Source: an archaeon | Lineage (GTDB): Archaea > Hydrothermarchaeota > Hydrothermarchaeia > Hydrothermarchaeales > Hydrothermarchaeaceae | Direction of reading: 5' to 3' | DNA: 7,933 bases | Assembly: GCA_018830205.1 (NCBI GenBank) | Contig: JAHJSX010000022.1 | Location: 1-7,933, forward strand | Part shown: positions 1 to 6,301 of the stretch, in pieces | Numbering within the stretch: the stretch's first letter is position 1 | Layout: every line of letters begins with the position of its first letter | The notes under the pieces: generated by a model | Told to the model about the DNA's origin: nothing | What the model saw: the letters and a program-made list of their open reading frames with translations, nothing else | The model's database searches: none | Program-made: the position numbers and the translations under genes

Positions 1-754
1 AGGAAGCGTCAACTGTGCCGATGCCAGCGGGCAGGACCGAAAAGAATACCATGATTGTGCTGATGCTCATTATGCCAAAGACTGCAAAAATCGAGAGGCT
101 CGTATCAAATGACCGGAGCAAAAGCCACTGGAAGACTGCCTCAAGCCCCCAGATGGAAACCGTCGCCAGGGCAATTATGATAAAAAGGGGGCTGTTGCTT
201 TTTCGCTCAACTGCCAGGTACCCCCTGTACTTTTCTGGCACGAGCCCCACGAACCTGTCCTGCTGCTTCAAAAACAGATACAAAAACATAACCAGCACCA
301 GAAAGAAAAAGCCCGTGATGACCATCATGTCCTTGATGATATAGAACGATAAAAGAAAGGCCCCGGCGCTAAGGACTGCAACATCGAGTATGCGCTCGAG
401 GACGATTATGCTAAAAGAACTTGATACAGGGATTTTCAGGTACTTTTTCATCAGTATGACCTTCGAACCCTCCCCAATACGCCCAGGCGTGAGGGTGGCA
501 AGAGCGATGCCGACCATCTGGACCAGTGTCGCCTGCTTGAAATACATGACATGGGAGTAATAGCTGGATATCCAGACAAATTTTTTGATTTTTAGATATA
601 ACATGGAAAAGAAAACCACCCCCGCAACCACGAGGTACTGCTTTTTTGCACGCGCCATCTGTTCAAATACTGCCCCAAGGTCAAGCCTCATGAGGAGGAA
701 TGTGAGTATGCTCAGGAATATCACTGAGACGGCCAGCCGGTACTTTGAGACCAT
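1..754 (-). CDS. Flippase-like integral membrane protein (UPF0104 / lysylphosphatidylglycerol synthase TM family), partial at 3' end
   Basis: This open frame begins with ATG at 754 and runs off the left edge after 251 codons, so the C-terminus is missing. The translation is a multispan membrane protein, with hydrophobic stretches near residues 7-21, 41-55, 77-89, 113-140, 145-163, 188-212 and 221-250. Two hallmarks of the flippase-like domain family are visible: TPGRIGE at residues 89-95 and LPAGIGTVDAS at 241-251. Full members usually have about 300-350 residues, so most of the domain is here. Family members are thought to move or modify lipid-linked substrates, and some archaeal ones sit near glycosyltransferases; the substrate here is unknown. 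The start is supported by GGAGG at 765-761, seven bases before ATG. An in-frame TTG at 793 is a weaker alternative. The gene is divergent from the ferredoxin gene. Confidence 0.85.
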   Translation of the reverse strand, partial: MVSKYRLAVSVIFLSILTFLLMRLDLGAVFEQMARAKKQYLVVAGVVFFSMLYLKIKKFVWISSYYSHVMYFKQATLVQMVGIALATLTPGRIGEGSKVILMKKYLKIPVSSSFSIIVLERILDVAVLSAGAFLLSFYIIKDMMVITGFFFLVLVMFLYLFLKQQDRFVGLVPEKYRGYLAVERKSNSPLFIIIALATVSIWGLEAVFQWLLLRSFDTSLSIFAVFGIMSISTIMVFFSVLPAGIGTVDAS

Positions 755-776
755 GGTAAACCTCCAAGCCCCCGGA

Positions 777-784
777 TATATAAA
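777..784 (-). promoter_or_regulatory. Candidate box A for the flippase-like gene
   Basis: On the minus strand this reads TTTATATA, a good archaeal box A. Its spacing predicts transcription starting near 754, at the ATG itself, which would leave the GGAGG at 765-761 outside the transcript. A weaker AT-rich stretch further upstream (CTTTATTG, about 797-790) would place the start near 768 and include that motif. Which is used cannot be decided by eye. Confidence 0.4.
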
Positions 785-796
785 TCCACGCAATAA

Positions 797-806
797 AGTT
801 TAAGTA
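797..806 (+). promoter_or_regulatory. Candidate box A for the ferredoxin gene
   Basis: The stretch AGTTTAAGTA lies about 40 bases before the ferredoxin ATG and would place the transcript start near 826. The short leader would then contain AGGG at 829-832, seven bases before ATG at 840. The whole 755-839 region serves two divergent genes, so the promoters overlap closely. Confidence 0.35.
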
Positions 807-839
807 GATGGCAAAAAAAGCAAAGCATAGGGCAATATC

Positions 840-1025
840 ATGGTCTGGATTGAGATAAGCGATGAAAAGTGCGACGGCTGTGGGGACTGCGCGGAGGTCT
901 GCCCGGCTGCTGTTTTTTTGGTTTCCAAAAAAAAGGCCGTCCCAAAAAAGATGGACGAGTGCGTGGAGTGCTGCGCCTGCGTTGATATTTGCCCAAAAGA
1001 TGCGATAAAGCACGATATGTGCTAA
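840..1025 (+). CDS. 2[4Fe-4S] ferredoxin
   Basis: This 61-residue protein is a bacterial-type low-potential electron carrier with two CxxCxxCxxxCP motifs. The first is CDGCGDCAEVCP at residues 12-23, and the second is CVECCACVDICP at about 41-52. Together the eight motif cysteines can ligate two [4Fe-4S] clusters; each cluster takes three cysteines from one motif and the last from the other. An extra cysteine sits inside the second motif, where glycine is usual, and another is the final residue. The protein is cytoplasmic, with no signal or membrane segment. The neighbours do not name its redox partner. ATG at 840 follows a weak AGGG motif at 829-832. The stop at 1023-1025 is followed by T6 (1028-1033), which may act as a terminator and also forms part of the next promoter. 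Confidence 0.93.
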   Translation: MVWIEISDEKCDGCGDCAEVCPAAVFLVSKKKAVPKKMDECVECCACVDICPKDAIKHDMC

Positions 1026-1027
1026 AG

Positions 1028-1036
1028 TTTTTTATA
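1028..1036 (+). promoter_or_regulatory. Box A for the six-cysteine gene, possibly also the ferredoxin T-tract terminator
   Basis: T6 followed by ATA (1028-1036) is a good archaeal box A. It predicts a transcript start near 1060, just before GAGGGG at 1059-1064 and the ATG at 1071. The same T-run lies two bases after the ferredoxin stop and could end that transcript. This dual role is inferred from position only. Confidence 0.5.
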
Positions 1037-1058
1037 CATAATTGTATAATATTATACA
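1033..1058 (+). promoter_or_regulatory. Operator-like array of three phased half-sites
   Basis: TATACA at 1033-1038, its inverse TGTATA at 1043-1048 and TATACA again at 1053-1058 are separated by 4 bases each. The half-sites therefore recur every 10 bases, close to one turn of DNA. The last two form a perfect 16-base palindrome, TGTATAATATTATACA, at 1043-1058. The array begins inside the box A and ends at the predicted transcript start, where a bound repressor would block transcription. AT-rich chance is a real alternative. Confidence 0.5.
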
Positions 1059-1070
1059 GAGGGGAAGGAT

Positions 1071-1320
1071 ATGCCAAAAGCCAAAACTTAAGATAAACAA
1101 AGAAATTCTTAAAGCAACGAAGGACTGCAGCAAGGATTTTTCCTGCCTTTCGTCAGGCGTAAAGGGTCTTTGTGGGGTCAAGGGGGAAATCGGTAGGGAA
1201 TTGTATTTCATAAAAGACGACGAGGAAAAGGACTATTGCTCCTACAAAAATTCCTTTGGAAGCACCCATATCTGCACGTGCCCAACAAGAAAGGAAATCC
1301 ACGCAAGTTATGGGATTTAG
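1071..1320 (+). CDS. Small six-cysteine protein, apparent one-base frame break after the start
   Basis: The frame ending at 1318-1320 is open back past 1042 and encodes a basic, cysteine-rich protein. The best start is ATG at 1071, which has GAGGGG six bases upstream and a box A at the right distance. It is out of frame with the body and meets TAA at 1089-1091 after six codons. Removing one A from either A4 run (1076-1079 or 1083-1086) gives an uninterrupted protein of 82 residues. Its cysteines then lie at 19, 25, 34, 56, 68 and 70, and the tail reads FGSTHICTCPTRKEI. The only in-frame alternative, TTG at 1042, lies upstream of the predicted transcript start. The cysteine pattern suggests zinc or iron-sulfur binding; I do not recognise a named family and assign no function. 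It could be intact with +1 recoding, a recent pseudogene or a sequencing error. Confidence 0.6.
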
Positions 1321-2366
1321 AGGTTGAGCACTTTCTTGTAAATCAGCTCGGCGTTCAAAATAGACGCGCCCGCCGCGCCCCTTATGGTATTATGCCCCAT
1401 CACGGTGTACTTGACATCAAAAATCGAGTCTTTCCTTACGCGGCCAACGGTTACGCTCATGCCGTTTCCTGCCCCTCGGTCCAGCCTTGGCTGGGGGCGG
1501 TCGGGTTCTTCCCTTACTATTATTGGGTTTTCGGGCGCAGTCGGTAGCTTGAGCTCCTGTGGGAGTGCCTTGAAATCCCTCATTACTTTTTTGACATCCT
1601 CGGGGGTGCATGGCTCCCTTGTCTTCAGGAAAACGTTCTCTGTGTGGCCGTCGAGCACGTGTACGCGGTTGCACGAGGCTGATACTTTGAAATCCGCGAA
1701 CTCGATTTTCTCGCCGTTGAATTTGCCAAGTAGTTTCTGGCCCTCGGTCTCGACCTTGTCTTCTTCCCCGCCAATAAATGGAATGACATTGTCGAGGATT
1801 GCCATCGACTTCACACCGCTGTACCCTGCGCCTGAGATGGCCTGCATGGTTGCCACGAAAGCGCTTTCTATCCCGAAAGCGTCGAAGACTGGTTTCATAG
1901 ATAGAATAGCCATGATGGTGGAGCAGTTAGGGTTTGTGACTATGCATCCGTCCCATCCATGATTTTTCTTCTGGACCTCAATCATGTCAAGGTGCTCAGG
2001 GTTTACCTCTGGTATCAAAAGCGGGATGTCCGGGCCCATTCTATAGGTGGATGCATTGCTTGCCACTATGAATCCTGCCTTGGCAAAAGCTGGTTCGACC
2101 TCCTTTGCGATGCTTGATGGAAGCGCCGAAAATACAATGTCTGCATCGACTTCTTTTGGGTCGCACGCTACAACGACGGTGTCACCGATTCCTTCCGGCA
2201 TGTTCTCATCGAGCACCCATTTTGTGGCTTCCTTGTACGGTTTGCCTGCAGACCTGCCTGAGGCAGCGAGGCAGGAAAGCTCGAAGAAGGGATGATCTAC
2301 CAATGGCTGTATAAATCTCTGTCCCACCATGCCGGTGGCACCCAGTACTGCGACCTTGATTTTCAT
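1317..2366 (-). CDS. asd: Aspartate-semialdehyde dehydrogenase (archaeal/fungal class)
   Basis: This enzyme reduces L-aspartyl-4-phosphate to L-aspartate 4-semialdehyde with NADPH, the branch point to threonine, methionine and lysine. The 349-residue product has the usual family length. The dinucleotide-binding loop GATGMVGQ is at residues 9-16. The catalytic cysteine lies in NPNCST as Cys148, and the segment CNRVHVLDGHTENV (232-245) supplies the conserved Arg234 and His241. ATG at 2366 gives the typical MKIKVAVLGATG start. The frame is open further upstream, but that part is not conserved-looking and lies in the divergent cbiA promoter. No Shine-Dalgarno is visible and box A lies about 30 bases upstream, so a leaderless mRNA is likely. 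Its TAA (1319-1317) overlaps the stop of the convergent six-cysteine gene. Confidence 0.96.
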   Translation of the reverse strand: MKIKVAVLGATGMVGQRFIQPLVDHPFFELSCLAASGRSAGKPYKEATKWVLDENMPEGIGDTVVVACDPKEVDADIVFSALPSSIAKEVEPAFAKAGFIVASNASTYRMGPDIPLLIPEVNPEHLDMIEVQKKNHGWDGCIVTNPNCSTIMAILSMKPVFDAFGIESAFVATMQAISGAGYSGVKSMAILDNVIPFIGGEEDKVETEGQKLLGKFNGEKIEFADFKVSASCNRVHVLDGHTENVFLKTREPCTPEDVKKVMRDFKALPQELKLPTAPENPIIVREEPDRPQPRLDRGAGNGMSVTVGRVRKDSIFDVKYTVMGHNTIRGAAGASILNAELIYKKVLNL

Positions 2367-2409
2367 TAGAAGAACATTTATAGCACTTTTGCTTTTATAT
2401 CTTTTCCAT
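2367..2409. promoter_or_regulatory. Compact divergent promoter between asd and cbiA, both probably leaderless
   Basis: Only 43 bases separate two divergent starts. On plus, TTTATA at about 2377-2382 lies roughly 30 bases before the cbiA ATG. On minus, ATATAAAAGC at 2401-2392 lies about 30 bases before the asd ATG. Neither start has a purine-rich Shine-Dalgarno. The spacing fits transcripts that begin at or within a few bases of each start codon. The two boxes sit about 15 bases apart, so initiation complexes may compete. Confidence 0.6.
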
Positions 2410-3786
2410 ATGCACGTTCCACGAGTTGTTTTGGGCGGGACAAGCTCCAGGGCCGGGAAGACTGTTGTGTCAATTGGCCTCATCCGCGCTTTGCGTAACC
2501 GGGGGCTCAGGGTGGCGCCTTTCAAGGCAGGGCCAGATTTTATTGACCCGAGCTACCATCTTTTTGCAGCCGGGAGGCCCTCGCGGAACATCGACGGCTT
2601 CATGATGAAAAAATCCGACATCATCGGGGCATTCTACCACGGCTGCCGCGACGCCGACATTGCGGTAGTCGAGGGGACCATGGGGCTTTATGACTCAATG
2701 GACGGCATCTCCGAGATTGGAAGCACTGGACAGATATCCAAGTTCCTGGAGGCGCCCGTGATTTTGATTGCGAACATCGAGCGGATTTCAAGGACTGTCG
2801 CGCCATACGTCATGGGGTACCGAGTATTTGACAAGAAAATCGACATAAAGGGCGTTCTGCTCAACCGTGCTGGAAGCGAAAGGCATGCAGGCAAGGCACG
2901 AGCGGCAGTCGAGCGCCTTGCAAAAATGAACGTTGTCGGCGTCATCCCGCGGGACAAGAGGATTGAGATACCAGAGCGCCACCTGGGACTTGTGCCAGCT
3001 TATGAAAAGAGACGGCTCAACCGGCTCTTTAACACGCTTGCGGAACTCATCGAAGAGTATGTGGACGTTGACAGAATCATCAAGATAGCAAAAGGTGCAA
3101 AAGAGCAGACCAATATAAAAGAGCCGCCTGTTCTGCATCCAAGGAAACAAATCCCGGCAAAGCTCGGCATTATCCGGGACAAATGCTTCAGCTTCTATTA
3201 CCAGAACAACCTCGATGCGTTCGCTGCCGCGGGCGCGGAAATAAAGTTCATTGACTCGCTAAAGGACAAAAAGCTCCCTGACATCGACGCCCTCTACATC
3301 GGCGGAGGGTTCCCTGAGGTGTTTGCAGCGGAGCTTGAGAAGAACAAAGGTCTTCGGGCGAGCATTTATGATTTCTGCGACGAGGGGAAACCCACCTACG
3401 GCGAGTGCGGGGGGCTCATGTATCTTGGAAAAAGCATCAAGACGCAGGAAGGGGACGTGCATGAGATGGTCGGCTTTTTGCCGCTTGAGACACAGATGTT
3501 CAAGAAGTTCCAGTCGCTTGGATATGTCAGGAACGAGGCCATAGCCGATAGCCCGATATGCAAAAAAGGCGCTGTGCTGAAAGGCCACGAATTCCACTAT
3601 TCAAAAGCGAAATTGTTAAAACGGAATTTAAAAAATATGGAATACATTTATAAAGTAAAAAGAGGAATGGGTATCGACGGAGAACATGATGGGTTGCTTG
3701 TAAAAAAGACAATTGCAAGCTACATGCATTTGCATGTGCTTTCATATCCTGCGATGGTAAGCAACTTCCTGAAAAGTGCGAGGTAG
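2410..3786 (+). CDS. cbiA: Cobyrinate / Ni-sirohydrochlorin a,c-diamide synthase (CbiA/CfbB family)
   Basis: This ATP- and glutamine-dependent enzyme amidates the a and c acetate side chains of a corrinoid (CbiA, anaerobic cobamide route) or of Ni-sirohydrochlorin (CfbB, F430 route in methanogens). The two share one fold, and sequence by eye does not separate them. The 458 residues show an N-terminal P-loop synthetase domain with GGTSSRAGKT (9-18), FKAGPDFIDPSYH (38-50) and EGTMGLYD (88-95). The C-terminal class I-like glutaminase domain has YIGGGFPE (296-303), the nucleophile Cys333 in YGECGGLMYL, GHEFHYS (392-398) and SYMHLH (437-442). ATG at 2410 puts the P-loop at the usual place; the open frame before it overlaps asd and the promoter and is not used. 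The last ~60 codons are markedly more A-rich than the rest. atpI follows after 6 bases, suggesting one transcript. Confidence 0.94.
   Translation: MHVPRVVLGGTSSRAGKTVVSIGLIRALRNRGLRVAPFKAGPDFIDPSYHLFAAGRPSRNIDGFMMKKSDIIGAFYHGCRDADIAVVEGTMGLYDSMDGISEIGSTGQISKFLEAPVILIANIERISRTVAPYVMGYRVFDKKIDIKGVLLNRAGSERHAGKARAAVERLAKMNVVGVIPRDKRIEIPERHLGLVPAYEKRRLNRLFNTLAELIEEYVDVDRIIKIAKGAKEQTNIKEPPVLHPRKQIPAKLGIIRDKCFSFYYQNNLDAFAAAGAEIKFIDSLKDKKLPDIDALYIGGGFPEVFAAELEKNKGLRASIYDFCDEGKPTYGECGGLMYLGKSIKTQEGDVHEMVGFLPLETQMFKKFQSLGYVRNEAIADSPICKKGAVLKGHEFHYSKAKLLKRNLKNMEYIYKVKRGMGIDGEHDGLLVKKTIASYMHLHVLSYPAMVSNFLKSAR
3645..3657 (+). promoter_or_regulatory. Possible internal promoter for atpI within the cbiA 3' end
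   Basis: CATTTATAAAGTA lies in an A-rich patch of cbiA. It would start a transcript near 3676, giving atpI and atpK a leader of about 115 bases. It is coding sequence, so the match may be chance. Confidence 0.2.
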
Positions 3787-3792
3787 AGGAGT

Positions 3793-5820
3793 ATGATAAA
3801 GCCAGTCCAGATGAAAAAATTAAGCGCGGTAATCCTGGAAGATAAAAAAGACGCGGTTTTGAGGGAACTTAAGGAGAGAGGGGTAATACACCTGCTGAAA
3901 GTGGAGGAAGGCGATGTATCAGAAGTTGAGCTCGCCCCGGGCAAGACTGTAGGAATAAATGTCAAGGCCAGTGAGTATCTCACAAAGGTCGAGGGAATGC
4001 TGGAAGTATTTGAGCTTGCGCCAAGTGAGGGCAAGTCAATGCTTGGTGCGCTGACAGCGGAACCTGCCCCACCTGTACAGGTGGAAGAGGTTTCAGCATC
4101 CCAGCTATTCAAGGAAGCCGAGGAAAAATTATCCGGCCTTGGAGACAGGGTCTTTGGAATTTCCACAAGGCTTGACGAGCTCAAAAAAGAGACAGAAGAG
4201 ATAGAAGAAGCAAAAGGCGTAATATCAAAACTCGCGCCGCTTAACCTTGGTCCAGCGGACATCAAGGATTTTGATTCCACGTTCACGGCAGTCGGCACAA
4301 TAGCGACAGCCGAAGTAAAGGCCTTTGGTGATGAAATCGGGGGACTTACAGACCTTTTCTACCTTCACTCTGTTGAGGTGGGCAAGGCAAATTCTGTAGT
4401 AATCCTTATAGCCTGGAAGGAGTTTGAAGCAGACATCAGGCGTGCCATGCATATACATCGGTTTGATGAGATACGGATGCCTGCGAACTTCTCGCACCTG
4501 AAGCTTGATGAGGCGCAGAGCGAGATAAACTCAAGGCTTTCAAGCATAGCCGAAGAGAAGGGAAAGCTACTATCTGAAGTAAAAGAACTAAAAGACGCCG
4601 AGCGCCAGAACCTGCTCCAGCTTAAGGAAACCCTTCAGATTGAAAAGCTCCTTGATGAGACAAACACCTTTTTCGGTAGCACTGATACAACCTTCCTTTT
4701 GAAGGGCTGGGTGCCCGCTGCCAGGGTAAATGAGGTAGTTGAAGTAATAGAAAGTGCATCAGACGGCCACTGCGTAACTCTTGTGGAAGACCCAACCAAA
4801 GAAGAAGAGCATCACAACCATATACCGACTCTACTTAACAACGTAGGACCAGCAAGTTCAATGGAGATGATGACAAATACCTACGGTATACCGACATACG
4901 GGAAAATTGACCCATCGCTTTTGATGACAATAAGCTTCCCGATAATCTTCGGGCTGATGTTCGGGGATGTTGGACAGGGGCTCGTTTTGGTTCTTTTGGG
5001 TTACCTTATTGGCTACCACTTCAAAGTGGATGAGGGTGCCAAGAAGCTTGGCAAGATTCTCATGCTCTGCGGTATAGCTGCAACTGGTGCCGGGTTCCTT
5101 TACGGGGAATTCTTTGGTCTTGAAGGTATCGTGCCTATGCTTTGGATTCACCCGATGCATGATACAGGGTCGCTAATTCAATTCAGCTACTATATAGCAC
5201 TCGCCCAGCTTTCGCTTGGCTGCTTTGTAAATATCGCCAATGAACTCGGGCATAAAAAGCCGCTTCACGCAATATTCAGTCCGTGGGGCATTATAGGGCT
5301 CTGGCTTTTCTGGGGCGGTGCGAGCATTCTTATGAAATTTGGAATTGACGGCACAATCGAAGTCCTGTTTGGCTTTATAGAAGGCAGAGCAGCAGAATCA
5401 ATACAGGTGCTTTTCCTGCCGTTCCTGCTCCCTGTGATACTTATTGCCATTGGAGGCAAGTTCGTTGAAGGGCTTACAGCACCATGGGCCATCTACGAAG
5501 CATACGAGGCTATCACAAGGTTCCTTTTCAACAGCATCTCATACATACGAGTTGGCGCACTGGCGATTGTCCATGCAGTGTTCGCAAGCGTCATGAACAT
5601 GGGCATAGACGCATCCCCACACATCGTGCTGACACTTGGGATACTGGTAGCAGGCAACATATTCATAATCGCATTCGAGACTCTCATCTCCTTCATCCAG
5701 GCTTTGAGGCTCCACTATTACGAGTGGTTCTCAAAGTTCTATGATGGTGGTGGGCATTCTTTCGGGGCGTTTGAAGTCTTGAGAAAATACACGTTTCTCG
5801 CACCAGTCAGTGCAAAGTAA
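3793..5820 (+). CDS. atpI: A-type ATP synthase subunit I (subunit a)
   Basis: This 675-residue subunit is the stator part of the archaeal ATP synthase membrane sector; it forms the ion half-channels beside the rotor ring and anchors the peripheral stalks. Residues 1 to about 345 form the soluble arm with two coiled-coil-like stretches (about 103-145 and 236-290). The rest is membrane domain with about seven or eight hydrophobic segments between 376 and 632. Diagnostic motifs are FGLMFGDVGQG (386-396), the essential arginine Arg586 in SISYIRVGALAIVHA, and FIQALRLHYYEWFSKFY (634-650) with Gln636. Length matches the family. The MIKPVQMKKL start is typical; GAGGT at 3780-3784, eight bases upstream inside the cbiA end, probably serves as its ribosome site. 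The closeness to cbiA is odd, since subunit H or nothing usually precedes I in ATPase operons. Confidence 0.97.
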   Translation: MIKPVQMKKLSAVILEDKKDAVLRELKERGVIHLLKVEEGDVSEVELAPGKTVGINVKASEYLTKVEGMLEVFELAPSEGKSMLGALTAEPAPPVQVEEVSASQLFKEAEEKLSGLGDRVFGISTRLDELKKETEEIEEAKGVISKLAPLNLGPADIKDFDSTFTAVGTIATAEVKAFGDEIGGLTDLFYLHSVEVGKANSVVILIAWKEFEADIRRAMHIHRFDEIRMPANFSHLKLDEAQSEINSRLSSIAEEKGKLLSEVKELKDAERQNLLQLKETLQIEKLLDETNTFFGSTDTTFLLKGWVPAARVNEVVEVIESASDGHCVTLVEDPTKEEEHHNHIPTLLNNVGPASSMEMMTNTYGIPTYGKIDPSLLMTISFPIIFGLMFGDVGQGLVLVLLGYLIGYHFKVDEGAKKLGKILMLCGIAATGAGFLYGEFFGLEGIVPMLWIHPMHDTGSLIQFSYYIALAQLSLGCFVNIANELGHKKPLHAIFSPWGIIGLWLFWGGASILMKFGIDGTIEVLFGFIEGRAAESIQVLFLPFLLPVILIAIGGKFVEGLTAPWAIYEAYEAITRFLFNSISYIRVGALAIVHAVFASVMNMGIDASPHIVLTLGILVAGNIFIIAFETLISFIQALRLHYYEWFSKFYDGGGHSFGAFEVLRKYTFLAPVSAK

Positions 5821-5830
5821 ACACAGTAAG

Positions 5831-5840
5831 ATTTAAAAAG
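5831..5840 (+). promoter_or_regulatory. Candidate box A for a separate atpK transcript
   Basis: ATTTAAAAAG in the 54-base atpI-atpK gap would start a transcript near 5860, just before the strong GAGGTGAT at 5864-5871. An extra promoter would help make many ring subunits per motor, but this is inferred from sequence match and spacing only. Confidence 0.35.
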
Positions 5841-5874
5841 AATGACAAAAAATTAATGAAAAAGAGGTGATTTC

Positions 5875-6231
5875 GTGGTATCTAAGGAGAAAATGCTGAA
5901 AAGTTTTGTGATCGTAAACGCGTTCTTAATTGTTGGAATGGCGTTTTTGATGTACTCAGCAGTAGCAGCGGAGGAGAGTGCAGAGGCAGTTGGCCCACTA
6001 AGCACAGGAGACGGCATAGCCAAAGCAGGTATAGCGGTTGGCGCTGCACTTGCAGTAGGTATTGCTGCAGCTGGTGCTGGAATCGGCGTAGGAATTATCG
6101 GCTCTGCTGCACTTGGTGCAATTGCTGAGAAGAAAGAGATGACTTCCTGGAGCTTTATTTTCATTGCTCTGGCAGAAGGAGTCGCGTTCTACGGGCTTAT
6201 TATCTCGTTTATACTTATCGGTAAGTTGTAA
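5875..6231 (+). CDS. atpK: A-type ATP synthase subunit K (proteolipid, rotor ring subunit c)
   Basis: This 118-residue proteolipid forms the membrane rotor ring that carries ions past subunit I. The ring hairpin consists of a glycine/alanine-rich helix (about 46-83, GAGIGVGIIGSAALGAIAE at 67-85) and a second helix (about 92-115). The second helix holds the ion-binding Glu101 in LAEGVAFYGLI. The usual archaeal subunit has about 70-100 residues. The excess here is an N-terminal hydrophobic segment (about 10-31) ending in SAVAAEE, which looks like a signal peptide. GTG at 5875 follows a strong GAGGTGAT at 5864-5871; ATG at 5893 is a weaker choice. It is probably cotranscribed with atpI, 54 bases upstream. 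Threonine beside the ion-binding glutamate, common in sodium-binding rings, is replaced by glycine. Confidence 0.95.
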   Translation: MVSKEKMLKSFVIVNAFLIVGMAFLMYSAVAAEESAEAVGPLSTGDGIAKAGIAVGAALAVGIAAAGAGIGVGIIGSAALGAIAEKKEMTSWSFIFIALAEGVAFYGLIISFILIGKL

Positions 6232-6252
6232 ATCGGGATAAAAAAAATCAAT

Positions 6253-6278
6253 CCTTAGTTCTCGAAAGAGAACTAGGG
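6253..6278. terminator. Bidirectional stem-loop terminator between atpK and atpC
   Basis: CCTTAGTTCTC (6253-6263) pairs with GAGAACTAGGG (6268-6278) around a GAAA loop: 11 pairs with one G-U. A T9 run (6286-6294) follows on plus after atpK. An A8 run (6240-6247) lies on the other side and reads as T8 for atpC on minus. The layout fits termination of both convergent transcripts. Confidence 0.85.
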
Positions 6279-6301
6279 AAACTACTTTTTTTTTATTTTA
6301 A

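Noticed and set aside
681..1013. 110-codon open frame on minus covering the ferredoxin
   Set aside because: It overlaps the ferredoxin motifs in antisense and the flippase-like start in another frame; the ferredoxin cysteine pattern is decisive.
1042..1070. TTG at 1042 as start of the six-cysteine gene
   Set aside because: It lies inside the palindrome, upstream of the predicted transcript start, and has no ribosome site, although it is the only in-frame start.
1384..1962. 192-codon open frame on plus inside asd
   Set aside because: It is antisense to a confidently identified asd gene, has low-complexity serine-rich composition and no recognisable domain.
2329..2409. Extra 27-residue N-terminus for cbiA from ATG 2329
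   Set aside because: It overlaps the asd start and the divergent promoter, is not family-like, and the P-loop is correctly placed from ATG 2410.
2367..2525. N-terminal extension of asd
   Set aside because: The extra residues come from antisense cbiA and the promoter region; the normal dinucleotide-binding start is at 2366.
3722..3737. Inverted repeat ACATGCA-TT-TGCATGT within cbiA
   Set aside because: It encodes the conserved YMHLHV segment of the glutaminase domain, so codon content explains the symmetry.
3720..4298. 192-codon open frame on minus across the cbiA-atpI junction
   Set aside because: It is a serine-rich shadow of atpI codons with no domain, and it crosses two real genes.
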